This document shows, piece by piece, positions 43,037 to 50,977 of a stretch of 64,000 nt of DNA (positions are counted from its first letter, which is position 1; each line of letters begins with the position of its first letter). The stretch covers positions 496,001 to 560,000 of the forward strand of contig JAHBZQ010000001.1 in assembly GCA_019635355.1 (NCBI GenBank), in the 5' to 3' direction. The notes under the pieces are model-generated. The model saw only the letters and a program-made list of their open reading frames with translations, was not told the DNA's origin and did no database searches. A program made the translations under genes and the position numbers. The DNA is from Rhizobacter sp. (GTDB lineage: Bacteria > Pseudomonadota > Gammaproteobacteria > Burkholderiales > Burkholderiaceae_C).

Positions 43037-44388
43037 CAATCATTCGCTTTAACGACGCCCTGTGCCAGGCAGCCACTGCACTCCAGTCGCTGCCCCTGCC
43101 TCCAAATCCAAAGCCTCGAGTGGTGCGGGATGTCTTTGGGCGCCTGCGTTTTGCTTTGGACTGTCCGCTGGCGAACTATCCTGCCGACGCATTGGCCGCG
43201 CTGCAGTCCGCTCAGATGGCACTTGGGGCCTATGCGTCGAGTCCAGAGGTCTTGACTCACGACAGCTTTGCATTCCCAGAAAAGGTGTTCTCTGATCCCG
43301 ACTGGCACATTACGCTGGTCCAGCTGGGGCACGATGAGGAAGGCAATCCGCTGGGCGACGTTGCGGTTTTGCTTTTGGACAGGCAAATCACTGGCCGGGA
43401 CTGGCTTCGTCCAAATGACAGCGAGGGCGCCACAAACCGTCCACACCGCATGGTGTTTTTTGGTTTAAAGGGCGGTGTCGGGCGCTCGACGGCGCTGTGC
43501 ATGACTGCATGGGGTTTGGCTCGCAAGGGGAAACGTGTCCTCTTGATCGACTTTGATCTGGAGTCTCCAGGCTTGTCGGGGTTGATTCTCCCTCGAGGCA
43601 GTGTTGCCGAGTTTGGTGTAGTCGATTGGCTGATAGAAGACGCTGTCGGGCAAGGAGATAGCGTGATCCAGCGTATGGTTTCCGCCAGTCCGCTGGGCGA
43701 AGCAACGGTCGGGGCAATCCGCGTAGCTGCGGCGATTGGACAAAGCGAATCCGACTACTTGGCAAAGCTTGCCCGTGCCTATGCAGATGTACCTAGTGGC
43801 GATGGCCCCCAGCGCCTCGGTGAGCGGCTTTTGCGCTTGGTCGAAACGCTCGAAGCACAAGAAGAACCTGATGTGGTGCTGGTTGATAGCAGGGCAGGTT
43901 TGCACGATCTGGCGGCGGTGGCAATTACTACGATTGCGGACACCGCGCTTCTCTTTGCTACCGACGGCGAACAGTCGTGGGCAGGCTACACCCAGCTCTT
44001 CCTGCACTGGCAGCGGCGCCCTGAGATAGCGAAGCGAGTTCGCGAGCATCTCACTTTAGTTCGCGCGCTGACTCCTACCGCAAATCGAGAGGCAGGCGTG
44101 CACCGATTTCAGCAACGAGCTTACGAGTTGTTTGCAGAGACCCTTTACGACGAGATCCCGGTTGGAGCGGGTCTTGAATCCCCGGAAGGAGAAGGCTCGT
44201 TCCATCCAGGCGAGGCCGATCAATCGGCTCCCCATGCTCCCATACTGATCGACTGGGATGAGCAGTTTCAAGAGTTTGATCCGATGCTCAGGCCTGAGGA
44301 TGGCGGCGCTACGCCTGCTCGCATCGAGGCAACTTTTGGCGAGCTAATCAAGTTCGCCCACGAACGTGTGCAAGAGAATGCAAAATGA
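43033..44388 (+). CDS. ParA/MinD-like ATPase with KGGVGR variant P-loop (island gene 2)
   Basis: 451 residues. An N-terminal region of about 135 residues has no recognised domain. The SIMIBI ATPase core follows: MVFFGLKGGVGRSTALCMTA (P-loop 146-153) keeps the signature lysine of deviant Walker A motifs but has Arg where KGGxGK has Lys. Next come LLIDFDLESPGLSG (171-183) and a Walker-B-like VVLVDSRAGLHD (281-292). No membrane helix. Database families named for a KGGVGR variant exist, but I know of no function. Coupled to both neighbours by 4-base overlaps (ATGA). Probably a nucleotide-switch subunit of a three-protein system. Confidence 0.85.
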   Translation: MTIIRFNDALCQAATALQSLPLPPNPKPRVVRDVFGRLRFALDCPLANYPADALAALQSAQMALGAYASSPEVLTHDSFAFPEKVFSDPDWHITLVQLGHDEEGNPLGDVAVLLLDRQITGRDWLRPNDSEGATNRPHRMVFFGLKGGVGRSTALCMTAWGLARKGKRVLLIDFDLESPGLSGLILPRGSVAEFGVVDWLIEDAVGQGDSVIQRMVSASPLGEATVGAIRVAAAIGQSESDYLAKLARAYADVPSGDGPQRLGERLLRLVETLEAQEEPDVVLVDSRAGLHDLAAVAITTIADTALLFATDGEQSWAGYTQLFLHWQRRPEIAKRVREHLTLVRALTPTANREAGVHRFQQRAYELFAETLYDEIPVGAGLESPEGEGSFHPGEADQSAPHAPILIDWDEQFQEFDPMLRPEDGGATPARIEATFGELIKFAHERVQENAK

Positions 44389-45842
44389 GTAGAGCGAGTC
44401 TGGCGATTCGCCAAGGCATCATCGAAGCGGCCAAAAGCCTCGACCAAGCTCAGGCCCACGGCCAGCAGCCGGCTGGCTTTACCTATGTTCCACCCACACA
44501 TGCTCGGGCTATTGACTTCGATGCGACGCTTGTCGAAGGGATGAGAGGGGCCGGCAAATCATTTTGGTGGTCTAGCCTGGCATCGGAATCGCACCGTGCG
44601 TTTATTCAGGAAGGCTTTCCTGACGCGCGATTGCCGATGAAAGTCAAAGTGGCGCATGGATTTGGGACGGGTTCGTCCAGTACTGAGTACCCCGACGCAG
44701 AGCAGCTCATTGATCTGGTCGATCAATTCCGCCCCCGATCCATTTGGCGAGCCGTGATCGCAGCGCACGCTGGATTCGGTGCGGAATTTGCCGCGCTTAA
44801 GACCTGGACGGAGCGCGTGAACTGGGTTCAATCGAATTCTGAAAGGTATGCCCGTGAACTCGACGCAGCGGATCGACGCTTCGGTGACGACTCATCCAAG
44901 CTGTTAATCCTCTTCGATGCACTAGATCGGTTGGCTGATAGTTGGGCGCACATCAGACCGCTAGCCAGAGGGCTACTTCAAGTGGCGCTAGACATCCGCA
45001 GCACTCGGAACATTCGGTGCAAGATATATGTTCGCCCGGACATGCTTGAAGACGACGAGATTGTCAGCTTTCCAGACTTTTCGAAGTTGAATGCATCGAA
45101 GGCCTCGCTCCGCTGGCAGCGTGCAGACCTCTACGCGCTTCTCTACCAGTGCCTCGGAAATGCGCAGCGCGGAGGTGCGGAGTTTCGCAAGCTGGTTGTG
45201 AGCTGCGTCGGAGCCAAGGCTGTGCGAGAAAGCCAGCACTCGTGGGTTCTGCCAAGTGCGCTGCGTGTTGACGAAGACCTACAAGCGGAGTTGTTCGAGT
45301 TGTTGGCTGGTAGGGCGATGGGTTCGAGCACAAAACGAGGAAAGCCGTATACGTGGCTAGTAAATCACCTTCAAGATGGCAAAGACCAAGTCAGTCCCCG
45401 CAGCTTTCTTGCTGCGCTTCGAACGGCAGCAAACGAGGCCACCGATGACGACGATTTGCCTATCGGTTATCGAGGAATTCAACGTGGTGTGCAGGAGGCA
45501 TCCACTATCCGCGTGACGGAGATCACCGAAGACTATCCATGGGTGAAGCTAATCATGTCGCCATTGGGCGGAAAGCTCACAGTCCCTTGCCCGTTCAAGG
45601 AGGTGGAGGCGATTTGGCGTAGAGAGCGGACGCTCGAATTGCTTGAATCGAGCCTCAACCGGCAGGGAAGAGGCGCGAAGCTGCCGCCGCAGCACATTGC
45701 GCAGGGTATGGCAGGAGTTGCTCAAGACCTCGAAAGCCTTGGAATGATGAATCGGCTCGAGGGCAGGCGGATTCAAATGCCCGATGTCTACCGGGTAGCC
45801 TTCGGGTTAGGGCGTCGGGGCGGCGTCAAACCTCTCAAGTAA
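44385..45842 (+). CDS. AAA/STAND-like P-loop NTPase (island gene 3)
   Basis: 485 residues, unrecognised as a named protein. Walker A is GMRGAGKSFW (52-61), Walker B is KLLILFDALDRLA (172-184). A later IRCKIYVRPDML followed by SLRWQRADLYALLYQCL (241-257) recalls the sensor and W-x-x-x-x-L element of defence-associated P-loop ATPases related to the KAP/Sll1717 type. The C-terminal 100 residues look like a winged helix (RTLELLESSLNRQG). ATG overlaps gene 2 by 4 bases. AT-richer than its flanks. Function unknown. Confidence 0.8.
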   Translation: MSRASLAIRQGIIEAAKSLDQAQAHGQQPAGFTYVPPTHARAIDFDATLVEGMRGAGKSFWWSSLASESHRAFIQEGFPDARLPMKVKVAHGFGTGSSSTEYPDAEQLIDLVDQFRPRSIWRAVIAAHAGFGAEFAALKTWTERVNWVQSNSERYARELDAADRRFGDDSSKLLILFDALDRLADSWAHIRPLARGLLQVALDIRSTRNIRCKIYVRPDMLEDDEIVSFPDFSKLNASKASLRWQRADLYALLYQCLGNAQRGGAEFRKLVVSCVGAKAVRESQHSWVLPSALRVDEDLQAELFELLAGRAMGSSTKRGKPYTWLVNHLQDGKDQVSPRSFLAALRTAANEATDDDDLPIGYRGIQRGVQEASTIRVTEITEDYPWVKLIMSPLGGKLTVPCPFKEVEAIWRRERTLELLESSLNRQGRGAKLPPQHIAQGMAGVAQDLESLGMMNRLEGRRIQMPDVYRVAFGLGRRGGVKPLK

Positions 45843-45878
45843 GCCCGAAGGCGTCTTTCGCCAACGCCGGCTCCAGGC

Positions 45879-45968
45879 ATTAGTGCTGGGGTCAGGCATT
45901 AGTGCTGGGGTCAGGCATTAGTGCTGGGGTCAGCATTAGTGCTGGGGTCACATTAGTGCTGGGGTCAG
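45879..45968 (+). repeat. Five tandem 17-bp repeats at the right edge of the island
   Basis: Perfect copies of CATTAGTGCTGGGGTCA start at 45879, 45898, 45917, 45935 and 45952, separated by GG, GG, G and nothing. No spacers, hence not CRISPR. The array lies 36 bases past island gene 3 and 17 bases before the end of the TetR gene, at the point where GC content returns to the genome level. It resembles repeat arrays left by IS- or REP-transposase activity, but no transposase is present. Confidence 0.95.
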
Positions 45969-45984
45969 GTCTTGCAGTCCAACA

Positions 45985-46527
45985 TCAAGCTGCCTGCGCC
46001 AGCGCCTGAATGACAGCCTCGAAGAGCACACCGCTCGTCGCTTCGATCTCCTTGCGCGGCAAGCCCCGGTGCACCAGCGAGAGCGCGCCTTGCGAGGCGG
46101 CCCAGATGGTGCGCGCGGTCGCCTCGACCGGCCCGCGCAGCCGGCCCATGTCGACCAGGCGTTGCACCCGCGCCTGCATCACGGCGTAGGCGTCTTCCAG
46201 CAGCGCGGGCTCCAGCCGGGCGTGATGGGCCAGCAGTGAGTAAAGCGCCGGGCGCTTGAGCGCGAATTCGAGCGCGATGTCCCACCCGGCGCGCAGCTGG
46301 TCCATCGGGTCGTCCGACGCGATCGCCTGCTGCTTGCGCCGCATGAAGTCGGCCATGCCGCGCTGGATGAGGGCGCGCTCCAGCCCGTCCTTGTCGCCGA
46401 AGTGGTGATAGAGCGTGGGGGACTTGATGCCGGCGGCGTCGCAGATGGCGCGCGTCGTGAGCCCGGCGGGGCCGTGCGCTTCGAGCAGGGCCGAGGCTGC
46501 ATCCAATATTGCCGTTCCAGTGTCCAT
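45985..46527 (-). CDS. TetR-family transcriptional regulator
   Basis: 180 residues: N-terminal TetR helix-turn-helix (LTTRAICDAAGIKSPTLYHH, FGDKDGLERAL) and a C-terminal ligand-binding domain of the WHG type (ARTIWAASQGALSLVHRGLP). ATG 46527 (MDTGTAIL) is preferred to an in-frame codon at 46554. Divergent from the SDR gene, whose promoter contains a perfect palindrome suited to a TetR dimer; it probably represses that gene. Confidence 0.92.
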   Translation of the reverse strand: MDTGTAILDAASALLEAHGPAGLTTRAICDAAGIKSPTLYHHFGDKDGLERALIQRGMADFMRRKQQAIASDDPMDQLRAGWDIALEFALKRPALYSLLAHHARLEPALLEDAYAVMQARVQRLVDMGRLRGPVEATARTIWAASQGALSLVHRGLPRKEIEATSGVLFEAVIQALAQAA

Positions 46528-46560
46528 GCCTGTTCTCGAAAAGCCCGAAATCAACCGTCC

Positions 46561-46607
46561 TTGACAACACTATGCCTGCGACATACGATTTGTATATCGA
46601 CGATATA
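46561..46607 (+). promoter_or_regulatory. SDR promoter with palindromic TetR-type operator
   Basis: Perfect -35 TTGACA (46561-46566), 17-base spacer, -10 TACGAT (46584-46589). Immediately downstream TATATCG-A-CGATATA (46593-46607) is a perfect 7-bp palindrome with a one-base centre, over the likely start site and just before the AGGAG site. A repressor bound there would block initiation; the divergent TetR protein is the natural candidate. Confidence 0.7.
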
Positions 46608-46617
46608 GGAGCTGCAG

Positions 46618-47595
46618 ATGACGACGACATGCCTCGTGACGGGTGGATCAGGTTTCGTGGGTGGCCGGTTGGTGGAGCGTCTGGTCGCTCAAGGGTGGCA
46701 CGTTCGAGCGCTGGCACGCAGTGAAGAGGCGGCGCGGATTGTAGGCAGGCGGGGTGCGCTGCCGGTGCGTGGGTCGCTCGACGATGCGGCTTCTCTGGCG
46801 CAGGCCTGCGAAGGCTGTGACACGGTCTTCCACGTCGCGGCGCACTTCAAGCTCTGGGGCGACCCGGCCGAGTTCAATCGGTCGAACGTCGACGGCACGG
46901 CCAAGCTGCTGCAGGCGGCCCGCAGCGCGTCGGTCAAGCGCTTCGTGCAACTCGGCGCGGCGGCCGTCGTGATGGGTGACATGGCGCCGATGCTGCTCGC
47001 AAACGAAACGCTGCCGCGCCACGAGCGCCCTTGGGCGCCTTACAGCGCCTCGAAGGCGAGGAGCGAGTCGCTCGTGCTGGGCGCCAACCTGCCTGGCGTG
47101 TTCGAGACGGTGGTGGTGCGCCCGCCCATGATCTGGGGTGCGGGCATGCCGACGCTTGCGCACATGGTCGAGACGGTGAAGGCAGGGCAGTTCCGCTGGG
47201 TGGGTGATGGTTCTCAGGCCATGTCGACGGCGCATGTCGACAACGTCTGCCACGCGCTCGAGCTGGCCGCGCAGAAGGGTCGTGGGGGCGAGGCCTATTT
47301 CGTGAGCGACGGTGCCGACAGCACGCTGAAGGACGTGCTCTCTGGCCTCTTGCAGACCCGAGGCATCGCGCCGCCGAAAGCGTCGGCCCCGTTGCCGGTG
47401 GCCTGGGCCATGGCGAGCGTGATGGAGTGGGTGTGGCGCACCTTCTCGCGCAAGGGCGAGCCGCCGATCACGCGGCAGATGCTGCGCTTGATCGGCGCGC
47501 CCTTCACGGTGGACATCGCCAAGGCGCAGCGTGAGCTGGGCTACCGGCCCGTGATGTCGCGCGAGCTTGGGCTGCGGGCCATGCACGCAGCCTAG
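46618..47595 (+). CDS. NAD(P)-dependent epimerase/dehydrogenase (extended SDR)
   Basis: 325 residues. Extended SDR/3-beta-HSD-like fold with nucleotide motif VTGGSGFVGGRL (7-18), VFHVAAHFKLWG, and the catalytic Tyr-Lys in APYSASKARSE. Related proteins act on sterols, flavonoids or sugar nucleotides; substrate unknown. Controlled by the strong promoter and operator at 46561-46607. Convergent with the amidohydrolase gene. Confidence 0.88.
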   Translation: MTTTCLVTGGSGFVGGRLVERLVAQGWHVRALARSEEAARIVGRRGALPVRGSLDDAASLAQACEGCDTVFHVAAHFKLWGDPAEFNRSNVDGTAKLLQAARSASVKRFVQLGAAAVVMGDMAPMLLANETLPRHERPWAPYSASKARSESLVLGANLPGVFETVVVRPPMIWGAGMPTLAHMVETVKAGQFRWVGDGSQAMSTAHVDNVCHALELAAQKGRGGEAYFVSDGADSTLKDVLSGLLQTRGIAPPKASAPLPVAWAMASVMEWVWRTFSRKGEPPITRQMLRLIGAPFTVDIAKAQRELGYRPVMSRELGLRAMHAA

Positions 47596-47606
47596 GGTCG
47601 GAGGCC

Positions 47607-49151
47607 TCAGGTCCGTGACGACGGCGCGTAGAACGGCTGTCGCGCCGGCTCGCCGTCCAGGTAGTTGGCGTAGAACTGCTTCACATGCGGGAACACCGCC
47701 TTTGAAAGCTCGCGCCGTTTGACCTCGTCGGGCGAGCGCGGGCGTGACAGCGCTTCCGCGATCTGGCCGAGCACCTTGTCGCGGTCGACGTACTTGAAGC
47801 GGCCCTGGGCGTAGATCGGGTCGCCGCCGACGTAGACCGTGTCGACATGGCGCTGGTGAGCGCGCTGGATGAGGGCGTCGAGCGGCGGGATGTCGTCGTC
47901 CTGGAAGGGGTACATCGCGGTCTCGTAGTCGATCGCCACCGCGTCGAACTGCATGCCGGGGTCGAGCCGGCCGATCTGGCCGCGGAAGGCGGTGGTCTTG
48001 GCGCCGTGCTCGCTCGCCATGCGCAGCACCTGCGGGCAGCTCGGCACGTCGTCGTCATCCATGCCCGGCACGCGGTGCGCACGCAGCGCGAGCTTCATTT
48101 CCTGCAGCATGTCGCGGTCTTCGTTGATGCCGGCTTCGTCGAGGCCCATGCCCACCGTCACGCCGCGTTTCTCGAAATCGTTCACCGGCGCCACGCCGCT
48201 GCGCAGGCGGAAGTTGCTGCTGCAGTTGTGGCACACGCAGGTCTTGGTGTGCGCGACGAGCTCCACGTCTTCCTCGGTGAGCCACACCGCATGGCCGAGC
48301 GTCATCCAGGGCCCAAGCGCGCCCAGCTTGTGCAGGTGCTTGACGGCAGTGGTGCCGGTGCGGCGGCGGGCGTATTCCTTCTGGTAGACGGTCTCGAGCA
48401 GGTGCATGTGCATCGGCACGTCGTCGGCCTTGGCCTGCTCCACCAGCGTCATCAGGCCGTCGTCGGTGATCCAGTGCAGGTTGGCGGGCGCGAGCTGGAT
48501 GCGCGTGAGCGTCTGCCCGACGTTCTCGTCGCGCAGCATCTTGTAGAGCTTCATGTGGTCACTGAAGCTGAGCGTCGCCTGCTTCAGGTGCTCGGCGAGC
48601 GGCACGCCCACGTCGCTCGGCAGGCTGGCGCAGAACTTGGCGTCGTCTTCGTAGACCAGGCGGTTCTGCTCGCGCACGGCGTAGCAGTACGAGGCGCGCA
48701 TGCCGATGGCCTGGTAGGCCTTCAGCACCGCGCTCGACGCGCCGTGCACCTGCTCGAAGCTGCCGCGCATCCAGCCGTGGATGTGCTGCACGGTGGTGAT
48801 GCCCGAGGCGATCATCTCGAAGGCGGAGTAGAGCGTGTCGAGGTAGATGTCGACATCGCGGGCCGACATGCGGCTCGCGAACCAGAGCTCCAGCGCGTAG
48901 TCGGGCGAGCCGAGCTGCAGTGGCGTGAGGCCCACGTGGTGGTGGCTGTTGACGAAGCCCGGCAGCAGCATGTGCCGCGGGAATTGCGTGACAGGCGCAT
49001 CGGGGAAGCGCTGGCGCATCTCGTCGAACTTGCCCACGGCGACCACCTTGCCGTGCTCGTGCACGAGGGCGCCGTCGCTGACGATGTTGGGGGTGTGGCG
49101 GTCTTGCACGCCGGTGACGATCCACTTGGCGCGAACCAGGGCTGCTGTCAT
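47607..49151 (-). CDS. Amidohydrolase, TRZ/ATZ (deaminase) family (1)
   Basis: 514-residue mononuclear-metal hydrolase of the chlorohydrolase/8-oxoguanine-deaminase group. Metal ligands: NSHHHVGLTP, MHMHLLETV, GHAVWL and GMGLDEAGIN. Likely a purine/triazine-like deaminase. ATG 49151 has AGGAG upstream. It follows, after a hairpin, the ATPase of an NMT1-type importer on the same strand, suggesting the importer brings its substrate. Confidence 0.88.
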   Translation of the reverse strand: MTAALVRAKWIVTGVQDRHTPNIVSDGALVHEHGKVVAVGKFDEMRQRFPDAPVTQFPRHMLLPGFVNSHHHVGLTPLQLGSPDYALELWFASRMSARDVDIYLDTLYSAFEMIASGITTVQHIHGWMRGSFEQVHGASSAVLKAYQAIGMRASYCYAVREQNRLVYEDDAKFCASLPSDVGVPLAEHLKQATLSFSDHMKLYKMLRDENVGQTLTRIQLAPANLHWITDDGLMTLVEQAKADDVPMHMHLLETVYQKEYARRRTGTTAVKHLHKLGALGPWMTLGHAVWLTEEDVELVAHTKTCVCHNCSSNFRLRSGVAPVNDFEKRGVTVGMGLDEAGINEDRDMLQEMKLALRAHRVPGMDDDDVPSCPQVLRMASEHGAKTTAFRGQIGRLDPGMQFDAVAIDYETAMYPFQDDDIPPLDALIQRAHQRHVDTVYVGGDPIYAQGRFKYVDRDKVLGQIAEALSRPRSPDEVKRRELSKAVFPHVKQFYANYLDGEPARQPFYAPSSRT

Positions 49152-49179
49152 GGGTTGGATCTCCTGAATGGGTGTCGAC

Positions 49180-49249
49180 CCGTTCGGGCTGAGCCTGTCG
49201 AAGCCCTGTGCGCGCGGCACCGGCCCTTCGACAGGCTCAGGGCGAACGG
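49180..49249. repeat. Inverted repeat, GAGCCTGTCGAAG family (copy 2)
   Basis: 24-base arms (49180-49203 and 49226-49249), two mismatches, 22-base loop. The arm core TGAGCCTGTCGAAG is identical to that of the hairpin at 25081-25152. It lies between the importer ATPase and the amidohydrolase and lacks a T-run on either strand. Confidence 0.85.
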
Positions 49250-49257
49250 AGGTGGGG

Positions 49258-50055
49258 CTAGACCGCGGCTTCCTGTTCGAGGAAGGCGCGGTCCACTTCG
49301 TCGGCGAGCAGGTCGGCCAGGCGCTGCTGCAGCGCGATCACCTGCGGGTCGCGCATCGAGCGCGGCCGCGGCAAGTCGATCGGCACGATCTCCTTGATGC
49401 GGCCCGGCCGTGCGGTGAACACCACGATGCGGTCGGCCAGGGCCAGCGCCTCCTCGATGGAGTGGGTGACCAGCAGCACGCTTGCGCCGCTGGCCCGCCA
49501 CACTTCGAGCAGGTGGCCCTGCATCTTGGAGCGTGTCTGGATGTCGAGCGCCGCGAAGGGCTCGTCCATCATCAGCACCTTGGGCCGCATGGCGAGCGCG
49601 CGTGCAAGCGCCGCGCGTTGTCGCATGCCGCCCGAGAGCTCGTCGGGCCGCTTGTCGGCGGCGTCGGCGAGGCCCACCTTGAGCAGCAGCTCCTGCGCGA
49701 TGCGCCGGCGCTTCTCGGGGAACACGCCCTGCAGCTTCAAGCCGAAGGTCACGTTGTCGGCGATCGTCAGCCAGGGGTAGAGCGAGGCTTCCTGAAAGAT
49801 CATGCCGCGGTCGGTGCCGGGGCCGGTGATGGGCAGGCTGTCGCACTCGAGCTCGCCGTCGGTCGCCGATTCGAGCCCGGCCACCATGTAGAGCAGGCTG
49901 CTCTTGCCGCAGCCCGAGGGGCCCAGCAGCACGACGAACTCGCCCGGCGCCACGTCGAACGACAGGCCGTCGATCGCGGTGAGCGCTTTCGGCGTGTCGG
50001 GGTTCCAGACCTTGCGCACGTTGCGCAGGCTGATGAGGGGTCGCTTGGTGCTCAT
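49258..50055 (-). CDS. ABC transporter ATP-binding protein, NrtD/SsuB/TauB family
   Basis: 265 residues. Walker A GPSGCGKSSLLYMVAGLES, Q-loop MIFQEASLYPWLT, signature ELSGGMRQRAALARAL, Walker B VLMMDEPFAALD, H-loop VLLVTHSIEEAL. ATG 50055 (MSTKRPLIS) with GGAGG upstream. One base separates it from the permease gene. Confidence 0.94.
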   Translation of the reverse strand: MSTKRPLISLRNVRKVWNPDTPKALTAIDGLSFDVAPGEFVVLLGPSGCGKSSLLYMVAGLESATDGELECDSLPITGPGTDRGMIFQEASLYPWLTIADNVTFGLKLQGVFPEKRRRIAQELLLKVGLADAADKRPDELSGGMRQRAALARALAMRPKVLMMDEPFAALDIQTRSKMQGHLLEVWRASGASVLLVTHSIEEALALADRIVVFTARPGRIKEIVPIDLPRPRSMRDPQVIALQQRLADLLADEVDRAFLEQEAAV

Positions 50056-50056
50056 G

Positions 50057-50950
50057 TCACTTGCCTCCCACCGCAGAAGGGCCAACCCACCACAACACGC
50101 GTTGCTGCACCCACAGGAGGCCGCGGTCGAACGCGAAGCCCAAGAGGCCGATCAGCGTCATGGTGAAGAACACCAGGCTCGCGTTGAAGGTGTTGCGCGC
50201 CATCATCACGATCTGGCCGAGGCCCGAGCCCACGCCCACCGCTTCGGCGATCAGCACCACCATCCAGGCGGCGAAGAGGTTGAGCCGCAGCGTCATGAAA
50301 AGCGAGGGCAGGATCGTCGGCAGGATGACGTGGCGAAACAGCTGGTGCTTGTTGGCGCCCATGATGCGGGCCACGTGCAGGTAGGCCGCGGGCACCGAGT
50401 CGATCTGCGAGAGCGTCGACAGCACGATGATGAAGAACACCGAGATGAAGACGAGGAAGATCGCCGGCACGTTGCCGATGCCGAAGATGAAGATCGCCAC
50501 CGGCAGCCAGGCCACCGGCGAGATCGGCGTGAGCAGCGTGAGCGTAGGCAGCGTGAGCTTGCCGAAGACGGGGAAGTAGCGGATCGCCACGCCCACGCCC
50601 ACGGCGCCCACGAAGCCGATCGCGAGGCCGAGCACCACCCGCATCGAGGTCCAGGCCATCACGATCAGCACCGACAGCAGGCCGCCGCCGTCTTCTTCCA
50701 GGCTGCGGGCGCCGGCCGGGTCGAAGAACTTGAACTGCTCGGGCAGGTTGGCGAGGAACATGTGCGGTGGCGGCAGCATCAGCGGGTCGGCGAGGCCTTG
50801 CCACCAGCAGAACTCCCAGATCGCAACGAAGGTGCCCACCGAGGCCAGCCACCACAGCACGCGCCGCAGGAAGGCGAATGCTTTCTGGCGGGTGGCCGAG
50901 TTGGGGCTCGGGGGGCGGGTGGCCAGGCCGGTCATGGGCAGCGCAGACAT
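50057..50950 (-). CDS. ABC transporter permease, SsuC/TauC family
   Basis: 297-residue inner-membrane permease with about six helices; first helix LASVGTFVAIWEFCWWQG; EAA-type loop HVARIMGANKHQLFRHVILP. Pairs with the ATPase below and the Tat-exported binding protein upstream. The cargo is probably a small nitrogen- or sulfur-containing organic compound; the neighbouring deaminase favours a nitrogen heterocycle (inference). Confidence 0.92.
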   Translation of the reverse strand: MSALPMTGLATRPPSPNSATRQKAFAFLRRVLWWLASVGTFVAIWEFCWWQGLADPLMLPPPHMFLANLPEQFKFFDPAGARSLEEDGGGLLSVLIVMAWTSMRVVLGLAIGFVGAVGVGVAIRYFPVFGKLTLPTLTLLTPISPVAWLPVAIFIFGIGNVPAIFLVFISVFFIIVLSTLSQIDSVPAAYLHVARIMGANKHQLFRHVILPTILPSLFMTLRLNLFAAWMVVLIAEAVGVGSGLGQIVMMARNTFNASLVFFTMTLIGLLGFAFDRGLLWVQQRVLWWVGPSAVGGK

Positions 50951-50977
50951 GAGGGGTTCCTTTGCATGCGCCGCGGG

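Noticed and set aside
45879..45968. Possible CRISPR array
   Set aside because: Units are 17 bases with 0-2 bases between them, so there are no spacers, and no cas genes are present.
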